This document shows positions 47,401-60,500 of a stretch of DNA of 64,000 nt, piece after piece (position 1 is the first letter of the stretch; each line of letters begins with the position of its first letter). The DNA is taken from positions 13,051,001-13,115,000 of the forward strand of contig JAYKKI010000063.1 of the NCBI GenBank assembly GCA_039881145.1, read 5' to 3'. A program made the translations under genes and the position numbers. Below the pieces are notes generated by a model. It was given only the letters and a program-made list of their open reading frames with translations. It was not told the DNA's origin and made no database searches. The stretch is from Druceiella hillmani. Lineage: Eukaryota > Arthropoda > Insecta > Lepidoptera > Hepialidae.

Positions 47401-49828
47401 TTTTATAGTAACATTTAAATTATGAATGAGCTTAAAATACAGATCAACTTTTAAAGACTTATAATAATCAATATTTGCTGTATTCCATTATTAATTAATC
47501 ATTTAAAATTGATATGTTTTAATTTCTCAGTTTGGAAAAATTATGTAATCAGTAGTTGATTTTAGTGAATTGAACATTATATGAGAATATTTTTGAAAGC
47601 ATTCAGCGATGTAATTTATTCTAAAGGTTTTAAGTCTCACCTTCTTTTACAAAATATGTGATATGTATAAGCATTCTTGACCTTTTTGAGGTGTTACACC
47701 TGAACAGATTTTCCCGTGCTCAATTAAAATTTTTATTCTGATTAATAACTCATTATAAAGTAACATTTGGACGACAATTCAATTAAAAATTTATGAACTC
47801 TCCAGTTAGCAAAAAACCACTATTTTTGGGGTCGCCTTTAAGTTTCTAACAAGAAAAAATTTAAAATGTTTTAAGACATTATTTGCTGTACATTGTTACT
47901 AAGTGGTTATATACTTGTATATCTATGATTATTATTTTATAAATTTTCATATTTTTTAATGTACCCTACTGAGAGTTGTATATTTTTTTAATATGTCTAA
48001 AGAAGAAGAGATTAGAACTGTAGTAATATTTTTTTATTATATCAAATGATGCTAGTTTGTATATACAATTTATCATTTTAATTTTTTTTTTCACTGTTAT
48101 AGCATACAGCGTACTCTTGTAGGATGTGGTAGGTGCGGTGTTTTAGGTTTTTTTTTAAACATTATGTCTTATTGTGCGAATGTCTCATTATTTCATTAAA
48201 TATTATATTTAATTAGGAAATTAAGTGTTAATACCGTTTAATTTTTGGTTTGTAGCTCTTCAAAATCGTTCCGATTTCGTTCAAAAGTGTTTTATTAATG
48301 TTTTTATTATGTTATTGAAATATTCAGCCAAGAGCGTGAAAGCGTACCATTCTTGTTTTTACAAAATTGGATTAAGTACAGTTTTAATTTTAATTTTGAA
48401 TGTTACAGAAAATGTAAACAAAATGATCATGAAAATGAGTTTTTTGGGAAATGTTTATCTATCGAATTTTCATAAACTTTCTTTAACATTTTTCATGGAC
48501 AAAATTAAATGCTTTTCTGTTTACAGCTGTAAGTGTGCTAAAAATACCGTGGTAATATAATGGATGCGGAAATTTGAATTTATAAATTTCTTGAAAGTGT
48601 TTTGTGAGTAGTTTCTTTTTTGAAAACGTAGCTCATCTAATGATCTACTCTCTGCATTAAACTTGCCTAAGATTAGCGAGTAAACTATTGAATAAATCAT
48701 AATTATCAATTTCTCGGCCAGTGTTGCCAATGGGAAAATAAACGTATCCGTACTTTTCCATATCACGTTAAGGGTCCTACTACGACGTGCGCCTTCTTAT
48801 CAACTTCTTGCTTATGACTCTAAAATTTATGAGTAAATTTTGCATACGTAGGAGAATCCTTAAATTGAATAAATATTTGCATATAAATATGTTATAAATG
48901 TCAGGTAGTTTTGATTTAAAGACAAATGTTTCGTCTAAATGGATATACCTTGTGAGCGTACGCACTAGGCCGTACGACATAGTCAATAAGCTAAGGAAGA
49001 GTTAAAATATTTAATGCATATTATGATAATCATTATAGAAGTGTTTGGCAAACAATAATATTGGATGCAATGTTGACATTGAGGCAATTCTGTAAATGTA
49101 TAAATGAAATAAAATCAAGTATAAATGCGTTATTGTTTTTTTTCTTTTATGATACAAAGGACATTTAAGGAATATTCTGGAGACAACTCATCTTATTCAT
49201 CCTATGAAATGAGTCCTACCCACAACTTCGTCGGAAGGATTTTCAATTAGGACAGCAGGATTTTTATGTAGGATTTGGGCACTCGAGAGATTTGAGCAAT
49301 AGATTTAAAATACCTTCACTACACTATCTATTGACACCTGTTGTACTTAATTTATATTATAGAGTAAAAAACACTAACTTTCATCGTACAGGAATAATGC
49401 TATTTCGCAGTTTAAAAAGAAGCCTTTAAGGCTTGACCATTTAGGATGAGTTTTTGATTACTTATATTGTTCATACTATAAAGAAAATATTATCAATCAA
49501 GAAAACCATATTTTTCATTTAGATTATCCAAAATCTACTTTTGAATTGGTACTGTGATTTACACATGAATTATTTAAAAAAATAAGGTAAACCAAGCCAT
49601 TTAGTTAATTTCCAGGAGAAGCTTAGTTTTTTTAACAAAATTTAAATTAAATCTGATGATCAAAAATGTACATAAAATAGCTCCATTTTATAGTAGAACC
49701 TTTGTTAAATTATACATTTTGGTGAGTGAGGAAATTTCAAGGAGCGATTAAGAAACAGTAACTAAATCATATAATAAAAAAAATTAAAAAAACATAATTT
49801 TTTTTAACTTTTCCTAACATTCCACTTT
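44401..49828. other. AT-rich downstream region, extended 3' UTR or intergenic
   Basis: No gene is recognised. Open frames such as 45163-45390 and 48225-48560 have AT-driven composition and no known motif. AATAAA hexamers recur (for example near 46600 and 49110) and could end a very long 3' UTR. A 32-bp tandem duplication is at 44865-44924. Confidence 0.6.
44865..44924. repeat. 32-bp tandem duplication
   Basis: CACTGTCTACAAACATAACT continuing to TATAAAGG occurs at 44865 and again at 44897, identical over 28 bases. The lack of divergence suggests a recent event. Confidence 0.92.
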
Positions 49829-50039
49829 ATTCACAATTAAATGAGACTACGTGATGTAGTATTATTTCTACTTTCTTTAAGTTCTTTACCACAACCTCTT
49901 TTACACGGTGGGCTATTAGCAAAGATCTTTCCTCTAGCCCACCTGAAGATGTTGTAATACAACGAAACCTAGGTTGTGGTAAAGAACTTAAAGAAAGTAG
50001 AAATAATACTACATCACATAGTTTCATTTAATTGTGAAT
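49829..50039. mobile_element. Long-armed inverted-repeat element with hammerhead-like core
   Basis: The left arm (49829 to about 49897, beginning ATTCACAATTAAATGA) pairs with the right arm ending ATTGTGAAT at 50039 over about 70 bp with only a few differences. The 211-bp unit is compact and looks like a MITE or a copy of a small retroelement. Inside is a second inverted repeat, GGTGGGCTA with TAGCCCACC, and next to it the sequence CCACCTGAAGAT followed by a hairpin and GAAACC, described in the findings. The minus-strand open frame here (49827-50027) is created by the arms and is not a gene. Confidence 0.85.
49939..49979 (+). ncRNA. Hammerhead-ribozyme-like motif (unproven)
   Basis: In order: CCAC (stem I), CTGAAGA (fits CUGANGA), T, GTTGT-AAT-ACAAC (stem II hairpin), GAAA, CC-TA-GG (short stem III), TT, GTGG (closing stem I). 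The order and conserved core bases are those of a minimal hammerhead, with GUU as the predicted cleavage triplet. One extra U between the core A and stem II departs from the consensus and could abolish activity. Minimal hammerheads are known from Penelope-like retroelements; membership in that group is inference. Confidence 0.4.
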
Positions 50040-50513
50040 TTCTACAAAAATAATGCGAAATATATTCAATATTCCTACTTTAATAAAATGCAGGAATGTG
50101 TATAAAGTTTGTAAATTATTGTAAAATGTTGTATATTTTATAAACACAATAATCTATTGTTCTATTTTAAATATAGAAACACATTATTAGTGCTAAATTT
50201 TATTCATTGGACAGTTGTACCGAAGCCGTTAGGTCATTTCTCTTAGCTTGCTTGGCTTAATGCCTTTCAAGTGGAAAATTGAATGAAAATCCTTTCTGAA
50301 CTCATATCATGTGTACCTGGATTACTCTACACTCTTTTATTTTGTAGTGTGGTGATTCTTTATCCATATTACATCTATGGCAATAGGATTTCATTAGAAG
50401 AACATTTTCATTAATTGATATCTAGTTACAAAATTAGTTGCATTGTATTTAACTCCTTAGAGGATGCTTTCAAGAGAACCATTAAGGTTCGTGTGTGTTG
50501 TGAAAATGTTTTC
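50040..50513. other. Intergenic AT-rich spacer
   Basis: This spacer separates the inverted-repeat element from the piggyBac-type MITE. No gene or repeat was recognised. Confidence 0.6.
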
Positions 50514-51154
50514 TTAATCGTTTTAGTGCCATTGTTTTTTACTCATATATACTTAAAAATACCAAAGAAATCTTTTGTTTTTGATGTCATTTACCCTTGT
50601 CTCGAAAAAAAACTGTATCTCTTCCAAAAATTATCCAATTTTTATAATTTTTTCCGTGTTTTCTTAATAAAAACTTGTACAAGGATAATAAAATACAAAG
50701 AAAATTATGGAAATATATATTGTGAACAAAAACTGAAACCAAGGTCACATCATATTTTCGTAGTACAGTACATCCTCCGAATCAGCAAAATAATTGTTAT
50801 CGTCACTATTATCACTATCACTCAAAATTAGCATTACGCCAAATTGTGAGCGCACCACAATGTCACTCCCACTATCACTTTCTTCACAACTTGAAAAACG
50901 ATCATTTTCACTCGAATTATATTCGTATTGTGATATTAAGGGTAAAAAACTTTCTTTTCCTGGATTTTTTTTATATTGTAATTACTAATAATATTATAAT
51001 TTGAACTTTATGTAACACGTCGAAAGATAAAAAATTAGTGATGCGTGCGAGTGACCTCCCCTACCACGCGCTAAACAGCAACTGACCGTCAGTAACAAAT
51101 TTAGTTAGTAAGCACACGAGCGCGATGGTGCTCGTCGGCACTCTTAACGGTTAA
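50514..51154 (+). mobile_element. piggyBac-type MITE, 641 bp (family B, copy 2)
   Basis: Starts TTAATCGTTTTAGTGCC and ends GGCACTCTTAACGGTTAA, giving inverted termini bounded by TTAA. It is a longer relative of 28359-28927. On the minus strand the internal part reads through an acidic Ser/Asp/Glu-rich stretch with elements such as SSCEESDSGSD, SDSDNSDD and ADSEDV. This resembles the acidic N-terminus of piggyBac transposases, so the MITE may retain a trace of its autonomous parent. The open frames 50415-50831 and 50794-50988 are part of this element. Confidence 0.88.
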
Positions 51155-52920
51155 TATTTATAATTTTGATTTACTAATTGTTGAATAATAAATCTCTTAA
51201 AAATCTTTATATACAGCTTTTACCGGAGATTTAATTAACATAAATGTACCCCCGTACCTACAAAACTTGTCAAAATACATAGGTAATGTACACATGTGCG
51301 AATCATCACTCACTCTAGAATATTTTCTTGAAGACGTTCAGCCAATGGATTTGAATCTGTTACTATATTTGTATAAAAGCAATTTTACCTACCGATGCAT
51401 AAAAATTCTATGCAAAATTTGAAAGTAAAACATAGAAATTTAATATAATCAGCTATTACAATATAAACTGGATATTATTGACTTCTAGTGAATGTATAAT
51501 TTGAAAAGTAAAAATTTTTTTCCTACATATACACACTAAAATGTCTGCCGTTATATTCGCTATGTTTTTTGTGAGCGTAGTGGAGCCGTATATCAACATA
51601 AATATCTACTATCGTTTTTATGAGAAATATTCTGCCAGTAAATGTGGTTGAATATTGAAGCTAATGAATATCATGAAAAACGTTTTTATTACAGATCATT
51701 TCAGAACACGAATGTGCATTGCTCTAATGTCACTATCTATAGTGAAATATAGATGACCTGATAAGAACTTACATTCAGTCACAAATAATTAAATTTTTTG
51801 CTGAAGGAAAAATTAAGCCCGGCATTTTTTTTAAAACAAAGTGAAATGATGGTTTTTAATTTGGCACAAGGGTACCGATATACAATAGTATCAAATTTTA
51901 GTTAGGCCATAATTTTTGGGAATCTGAATATAACACATAATATAATCTATATAAAATCTGAATGTATATATTAATAAATTTTTACATAAAAATGCAAGAA
52001 TATTTATATTTTAATGTAATCCACATTACATTATTTCATTTTCACTGCAAAACTATTTAAATCCCAAACTTAATATCAACGTTAGTTCTTTGACTTTTAA
52101 GAAATACTTTGAAAAATAATTTGTCTGTGTAATTGTTAAACTCTAGAGGGTATAAAATATAATTGAGAAACATGTGAAACATATTAAAAGTATTTACTAC
52201 TTCCGTTGTTTATCATTTGAAATAAAAGCCTTAAAAAGTTAATAAAAAATTATTTAAATTAAACACGTTATTAGTGTGGAACTAATTAACACAGACATGA
52301 CATGAGGTATATATTTGGAAGTTTGTTTTATTATTTATGATAATTAATATTATATATATGTATTGAGATTGATATATAATATGTATTCAGATTGATAAAT
52401 CTGCATAAGTTGACGTCATAAGAAATTCACATCATGACGTCATAAGAATTCATTACATTTGAAAATTATTATTTATTATGTTTCGTGATAACGGTCACAG
52501 TGAATCATTTCATTTCGGGGGAAAAGTGGATTGTGATCCATTATTTCCCATTAAGGTAGTAATATAAATGATTTCTATTTTAGTCACAAATTAAATTAAT
52601 TGTTTCATCATTAATTAGAAAAATGCTGCGAAATAGGAAACAAAAAAGCGTTGCCCTCCTCTAGTATTATATTAATCACATATGTAGCCTTTGATAATCG
52701 TTTAAATCAATTTTCATTAGGAATATTAAAAAAATTGAAAAAAGGGCCCCACTAGTGGGGTAAGATGAGAAATGCTAGTGGGTAAGATGGGGGTACCCAT
52801 GAACATTCGTCATTAATTGGGCTTGCACAGTTCACACACATGCGTTGCTTCAACGTCGTCATCATCAACACCTTCGAAAAAATTATTAAAATTGGATAAT
52901 TTTTGTTAATATAGATATAT
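51155..52920. other. Intergenic AT-rich DNA with twin CRE-like sites
   Basis: No gene recognised. TGACGTCA occurs twice at 52411 and 52435. A perfect palindrome CCCCACTAGTGGGG is at 52747-52760, next to two GGGTAAGATG-type repeats. Confidence 0.6.
52411..52442. promoter_or_regulatory. Two consensus CRE octamers (TGACGTCA)
   Basis: TGACGTCATAAGAA at 52411 and TGACGTCATAAGAA at 52435 share 14 bases with a 24-bp step. The octamer is the full palindromic site for CREB/ATF bZIP factors. No neighbouring promoter is recognised, so it may be a small enhancer, or a tandem duplication that happens to carry the site. Confidence 0.4.
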
Positions 52921-53011
52921 TGAGACAAGGGTAAATGACATCAAAAACAAAAGATTTCTTTGTCATTTTTAAGTATATATGAGTAAAAAACCATGGCACT
53001 AAAACGGTTAA
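52921..53011 (-). mobile_element. Fragment of the family B piggyBac-type MITE
   Basis: On the minus strand it starts TTAACCGTTTTAGTGCCATG and follows copies 1 and 2 through CAAAGAAATCTTTTGTTTTT to ACCCTTGTCTC, then breaks off. Only about 91 bp of one terminus remain. Confidence 0.85.
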
Positions 53012-54396
53012 ATGGGAACATGCTCTATCAAGGTAAATGGGTAAGTTTTGAATAAATTAGACCTATGGTTTGTAATCCCCTAAAGATTCCACCATTGGTG
53101 ATTTCCAGATTCCATCAGTGCTTAGGGTATATACGAGAACAAGTGCTAGCCACCAGACAACTGTTAGGCCATTTTAGAACTGCTGATTATAATATTATTT
53201 TATCTTTAATCTCACCTAAAGGAACAGAATAACAAAAATTCTGGAATTATGAATTCCTGAGGTTAATAGTCAGTTAACTCCACAGCAGGATTTGCTGAAT
53301 TAACGGAAAAGGGTATATAAAAAAGTATTATGGTATGTTTGGTATAAGGAAACTGAGCATGTTTTCTGGGCATAACCTTGGGCCATAACTTGACACGCCT
53401 TGAATCTATTTCTAAGATATTATGGACAATTTAAAGAATCGAATACTATCACTAATAATATCTATTTGCATTTGAGTCGTGACTTCCATTCAAATGTATG
53501 GACATATTTTGGAGAATATTATGGAAGCTTAGACTCATTGTATACCCATAACCAAGCCAAAACATAAATAAATTGAAATAATTTCATTTGACTCATAGAT
53601 ATAAAACAAATTTATGACAAACCAATTTTCAACATTCCTTTCCTAATTTTTTGGTAGGTACCGCCTATATCGACTGCATGCCTCTGAATAAAATAAAATA
53701 ATGGTTTTAAGTAGTTTTTTTTGTAACTCTGGAGTGTAGATCACTTACAGAAAGCTTTTTAATACCATATAGATACGAGTTGAGCAGTTGGAACAAGTCA
53801 TGAGCGGTTTTATAGACTCAATATATTGCGATATTATCAAGCAAAGCCTGTAGCCGTCTCTATAGCCATCACTCGTTTAAGAGCTTTTTAAATGTTATAA
53901 TTTTTTTTAAGTTAGGTAAGAGTTTAACTGTGACTTAATTGCAACATTTCTTTGCAATTTATAAATATAAATGTACAATTTTCATCAGCAAACGAACACT
54001 CGTTTGTTTTATTGATGAACTTCCCGACTTTGGATCAAAATGGAACATGCCACAGATCTTCGAATGCAGCTTTCATACCAAGTAGTGCAAACTTCATAGA
54101 TATTTTTTTAGAAGCTTTTATGTAATTAAATATACGTGATATTAGTTATTATACAAGTGTATATTGTATTCTTTATTTCATCTTTATACTGTATTCTTTA
54201 TTTTATCTTTTCCAGACACAAAACTGTGAAAGTGTGACAAGTCCTTTTTTTTTTAAAAATGTAAAATTTTAATTTTTAACCTTAATTTTCGGGCATTATC
54301 TGTTTTTGCCAATAAATAACGGCTGTTAATTAAGAACAGGACTCACACTGTAAGGGTTCCATACAAACTTAGATACATATAAACATTTAAGAACAA

Positions 54397-54443
54397 ATTC
54401 CCATATTCTTTTTAACAAAAGTAGTTAAAAAGAATATGGGAAT
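54397..54443. repeat. Perfect 20-bp inverted repeat (7-nt loop)
   Basis: ATTCCCATATTCTTTTTAAC at 54397-54416 is the exact reverse complement of 54424-54443. The spacer is AAAAGTA. It may be the core of a small unrecognised fold-back element. Confidence 0.9.
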
Positions 54444-57400
54444 CCTTAATCTTTCTCTTGTTGTTTTCCGTTTATAGTTTCTCACCTTCCTAAAACAAGA
54501 GTTATTCAGTTGTACTACAGTGGCATACAGACAAATAGGTACAATACTTGGTATTGGGTCTATGAATATGAGGGACTTGATGGGGTACAGTATAAGCAAT
54601 ACTACCCTGTTTTACCCTAGTAGGTAATTTCAAACGAAAAGAATAATTATCATAAAAATTTAAGCGGTAATCGGTAAATAATGGTCTCACCTGTTAGTGC
54701 ATTCATTTCAGCGTATTTGAACACTTATATTAAAATTATTATGTCGAAACACTATATCAATGTTACTTGAACTATTTTAATGCAAAATTGTAACAAAAAT
54801 GCCAAATTTTGTATTTTTTTGTCTACCGGTAAAAGCATGTCCTTTCCCTATAATGCGACTCAGGCAACTGGTGAGAGATGGTAAACTTCACTTACTTTGC
54901 TGATTGGTGCATTACCTCATGAGTTATGATGTCTTGCCCTTACCTCCGTCTTAGCCCGTCCTCCACTATTTCGTTTACTTTAATGTTAATAGTGACTGCC
55001 TACTATGCTTTTGTTACTACAAATATTAATATTATTTCCTAACATATAAATATATTGCCTAGTGTGTCATTCAAAAGTATAAAAATCTTATGTATTTCTT
55101 AAAAACCATGAGATTTAGAATAATAGGTATAGTCTTCCGATAAACTTATAGTAATGCTGAATTTTAATAATTTTCATTTTAGCATTATCGGAGATGAAGA
55201 GGGAGGCAAGTTTTTATTGACATTTTGAACAAAATCTCTAAAATTATTTGAAATAAAATTCTAAAAAAATTGTTTTGGAATTGTTCTAACTTGTTCACTC
55301 AATTGATCCACCGCAAGTTATATAAAATCTTAAAATGAAATATTTTCAAAGTCAATTATTGTAGTATGTTCAGATTAATATGCTTTAGTACAATACCAAA
55401 CTTTAAATTTATGTGAAACGTTTTCTGAAAAAAACAACGGCATGAACATTCTGAACAATATCTTTGGAACTTCCTTACATAACATTCTAAAAAAAGTAGT
55501 TTTAAAATCCTTGTAATTTAATCTTTGAATAGATGATAACCCCTGAATTTAAAAAGAAAATTTAATTCACAATGTGTCCGATAATTAATTGCGATACGAA
55601 AATACTTTCGTATTTATAAATTGTATAAGGCAAAATGGAGGTAAGGAGGTGAATCTATCGGAAATGTAAACAACTGTTCTGCATATAACTTTTTACAAAT
55701 TGCCAAAACTGTTGAATTCTTAATACAAAAATCCACTGATTCAAGTTCAATATGCATATTTTTTCCAGGGTTAAAAAATCATAAACAATATGCTTTTTAA
55801 ATGATCTGATATCACACAAGCCTCCTCACCCCATCCACTGACATTCTCCTCCATTTTGTTGTATTTTGACACACTTGGCCATTCACTTCCCCCTTGAAGT
55901 GTGACATAATATATGAATTGTGGCTAGACTAGAGGAATTAGAGAATTAAAATGCAATGTTGTATCTTAATAAATATTTAATTAATCATTAAGATATACAT
56001 GAGATGATTAACTTACACATGTGCCATTACCCTAATAATTATGCAAGGCTTTCATATAACAACTGACTTTTCCCATCCAACATATAATAATTGATGTCTC
56101 GCAACCAATATGGGCCATTCACGTGTTATATCAGGCAACACCAACATCAGGGAAATGGAAAATAATGATTGGATAACAAAAATAAAGAAAGAAGTTTGAA
56201 AAAAGGTACAAATTTCCATAATGTTTTTAACAAAATGCTCAATAAATCTTCCTTTTATATCGATGACTTTAATCTCGCTTAATATGCTACATAATGGCAG
56301 TATTTAAATTCGATTAACGCAGCCAATGCGAGAAATATTACTAATATGCTATTATTTTGTACCAGAAGTATTTTAATTATACCATTGTACTAGCTGGCAA
56401 CATGAGCAACGAAGATAGTAGATAATTTTTTTATCACTTATACTCACTATTCTACTTTATACAATAAATAACCAATTATTTTAAATAAACAAAAACAGAA
56501 TTTTAAAAACTTATCACAAAATAAATTAGAGATTCATAAAAATAGGTAAAAACGACCAGCAGAAATCTTAGATAATTTATTTGTTAAAAATTATTGTTAA
56601 CCCACAATGTTATATATTAGAATAGCATAAATTCGCATGTGTATTTATCTTTAACTTAATCTGCGTAATGAACTGTAGCCGTTGTCAAAACATTTCTAAA
56701 CTTCATCAAATCTATATATTCTTGTTTTGCTAAATGAATTACACGAGTCCAGTATGGTTGTCTACAACAAGTAAGCGATACTGAAATGTAAAAAGCGTCA
56801 GGCTGAAAGTAGAAAAAGCAGTTGTTTTACAAAGACACATGGAGACCAGCTTATTGAAAGAATAAAAACCGTTTAGGGTACTGTCCACACCCTTGTGACA
56901 TGTCCCATGTCTTGCTCTGTGTCACTCTGTTTATCCATGAATATTGTTTATTTCATAAAGTTATATTACCTTTGAATATTCAACATCATACAGCTTTTCT
57001 TTATAAATATGTCATGACCATTCCATGGCTTGCGCGTTTCAGAATTTTATAAATGTCATTTTAAACAGTTTCTTGAAATGTATGTCTGTATGAAATTGAA
57101 CTTCAATAAACAAACAAGATAACACCATTGGAAAACTTTATGCAACAGCATAATAGAAATATAAGATCCAGTGTTTTAAAAAAAATAAGCATACCAAAAA
57201 ACATAATTCAAAGTGTAAGAATAAACAATGTCTGTGCTTATAAAGGTCTCCTGTGCCAAAAATGTAACAAAACATGCTTAGTGAACATGTTAGCAAAATA
57301 TAACCATCTCCTGCGTTACAAACGGAAAGTAAATTCACAATGTTAGATAATTTTTCGTTTGAGCTAAAATGAATTCGTACAAAGAATACGTACTTGAAGT

Positions 57401-57518
57401 TATTTTTCATACAAGAAAAAGAAACTGATCAGATAATAAACAACAATGTATTGTTAAACAAGAGAGGTAAATGACGTGTGGGATGTTTGAAAGTAACGGC
57501 GGAATAAACATTTCCTTC

Positions 57519-57538
57519 CCCCCGTACGCGAACGGGGG
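57519..57538. repeat. GC-rich hairpin
   Basis: CCCCCGT and ACGGGGG flank a 6-nt loop ACGCGA. It stands out because the surrounding DNA is AT-rich. No partner feature identifies it as a terminator or RNA gene. Confidence 0.6.
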
Positions 57539-60500
57539 ATGTTATACATTTGTCTCGGATAATATGTTTACATGTTTTTGTTCAAAAATACATTTTGTCT
57601 ACACCCCTATTTTATTATAAAAACATGTTAGGGCTTATTTCTAACAAAAATATGGTCGCAGGAGACCCGGCTTAAAAGAAGCAATCGAAATATGACAGGG
57701 TTGTTTAGTAATCTGCCATTGTTGCCTACCATTTCATGCCATGTGGTAATAGAACAGAATTTTCAATATTTATTATTGTAAATTGACTAATAAAAAAAGT
57801 ATGCGTGTTATAATTGTATTTGAATTTTTATTCTCATACATTTTGTATGACATTTATTTTCATGATTCCCTTACCAAAAAAACTATTATTTTGTACAGGT
57901 TTGCTTCAAATATTTATTATTATAAGACTCCCATATTTTTCAAAATACTAGTATAACTTTATCTACTTACTAACCATCTTTTTGTCCTTAACACATTTTC
58001 ATACTTTAACAGGTGAATAAAATTACTTGCAATGAATGTCCTGCACATCATCACTATCGGTGGTGGTTTGTTTTTAATTATTTTCTTTAAGCAATATTTA
58101 TTCTGCATAATACTTAGCTTAAGTCTGAACATTGTCTCCGGTTAATCGATTTAAATCAATCGCCCATTCTAAATATAATTTCTATTAATTCTGTTCGGTT
58201 AAAAATAAAACCAATTTTTTTTTCAGTTTTAACAAGATAAGTAAATGTACAAGGCTACAAGTATAGCTACTTTTATCTTACTTATTAGTAGGGCAGCAAT
58301 TTGATCACCGTCACATTCTCAAGAATAAGGCAACTCAGATAGCATCCAGTTCCATTACACACCAAAACATATGTAGTCGAAAATCAAGTTAAATTGCTAT
58401 AGATACAATTGAAACTGAAATATTTACAATTAATAGCCCATTTTACTTATACAGTTATGCGATATAAATAAGTTGACTCTATAAGATGTTTACATTATAC
58501 AAACATAGTAACGATTATTAATAGTCAGTAATGTATCTTAATACATAAACATATATCAATCTAAAGAAATATTCTAAACAATTTATGAGTTGTTAATAGA
58601 GATTAAACATATATATTTATCGGCAGCTAATCGAGTTTAAATATAATATTAAAATTAAATTCTCGTTTCATCACGTCTTCGACAAGTCTGTCATAGTTAC
58701 TATGATAGTGATATTTTTAAATATAATTTTTTTGAGAAATTTATATGAAGAACCATTTTTAATTTTTAACCCTTTCAGCCAAAATATCGGGCTAGCTTAC
58801 TTTTTCAACTAACTTTAAATATCATCTTTTTCAACTTTACAATTGTTACTTTAGATAACAGACACTGTTTGTTTTATTTTATTCTGTCATCGTGCAATTT
58901 GTATAATTTATACATCGTATCGTACGTTTGTATAAATTAAAAATTGTATCTCGACCACATAAACCTCAAAAAAAATATCCGCTAAAAAGCTTACGTAACA
59001 CTATATTTCAATATAAATGATTGTCTAATTCCTTTTCTGTGTAGAGTTTAAGTTTTCTTATTATTTTATGTAACCTTTCCGTAAAAATATTAATTTATTA
59101 CGTAATACACATCTATTTTATCACTTATTCTTATTATGGATTTTTGAAAGTATAAAGATGGCTACGAATTAATCTGTATTTTAAATGTAAACATACCCTT
59201 TTAAGCAGAGATGCAAGGTATATTATAAATTCTATCATAAATTTTACATTTCAATTTTTTTTAATTATTTCATTATTGATGAAAAATTCACATTTAATGT
59301 AAGTTATTTATAAAGTTAATAATTTCATATAGCCATTAAATTGTGTTCCAAACACATAGGCAGACTCCATATTGTGATTTACGACTATGCAAAATATTGT
59401 AAGCCCCTTTAATAACTTATAAAATAGCTGTTTAGAATTGTTAAGTATATTTAAACAAAAAATTAGTTTTCATTAATATTGATTTTTTTTCATATACCGA
59501 ATAGCACACCCGAGCAATACAGAAGATACTCAAAAATCAAACAACTAATTAAAAAATATCGCTTTACAAAAAAAAGCATAATTTTTATTTTTGTAATGAA
59601 TATAAAATTAAATTTTAGTAATTTATATTTTGAAAGTAGCATTTATATTTGTTTTATAGATTTTTGGGTATGCACTATTACTGTAGTCTGCACAACCATG
59701 CACAATACAATAAACATTTTTAAGTCACAACTTAAGGAAGTCGTCGTGTGAAAGTAAGATACAAAAATTATTATAAAATTGTTTATTGAAAACGATTTTT
59801 TTTTGTTTTTAAACTGTTAATATAAAATCATTTTAACAGTTTGTCAAAAAAATTATTTTTTCGTTTTTTTAAATAAAATGAATTGTGGTGAAATACCTAC
59901 TTTTCTGTAATGTTAATTATACACTTTTTGAGAATGATTTTTATAAAAACTAAACAGTAAATATTAATATAACATTATTTTACATAGACTTAATCGACGC
60001 GTTTTTAAAAAAATTAAGTGTGTTGAAAATACTATATTTTCTATAATGTTAATTGAACAATTTCTGAGTGCGATTTTTAAATTTTAAAATAAGTTAGATA
60101 TTTGTAGTTTGAATAGTTAATCCAAAATTCAGTGACTTTCGTCAACAATACGTTTTATACGACATCTACAATAAAACCTAATAAATTTTAAAACAACCCA
60201 CTGGAAAATGGTAAGTTTTAATAATGTAATAATGCTACATGACTTTTATTTCATTAAACAATTGTTTATCAAATAGGGGATCATAATGCCTGTATGCATA
60301 AAATAAATTTGTACCACCTGTATTTATTAATGTTAATATCATTTTGTTTCCATTTTAATAGAAGTCAAGGTGCCAGATAATTTTTAAAATACAAAACACT
60401 ACATCCAAGAATGATACCAAAGACAATGTTCAGACTGTTCGCAAACTAATATGCACTTAGTATTTGAAGCTTATACCAAGTTGTATAAAACAATCTTCAA

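Noticed and set aside
48225..48560. 111-codon + strand frame as a small gene
   Set aside because: Codon content follows AT richness (Phe, Leu, Ile, Lys, Asn) and no domain, signal or relative is recognised.
49827..50027. 66-codon minus-strand frame
   Set aside because: It is formed by the inverted arms of a repeat element and resembles no protein.
50415..50831. 138-codon frame as a gene
   Set aside because: It overlaps the terminus of a piggyBac-type MITE whose other copy has a similar chance frame at 28371; composition is AT-driven.
58769..58800. Another TTAA-flanked MITE start (TTAACCCTTTCAGCC)
   Set aside because: No matching inverted terminus was found in the following sequence.
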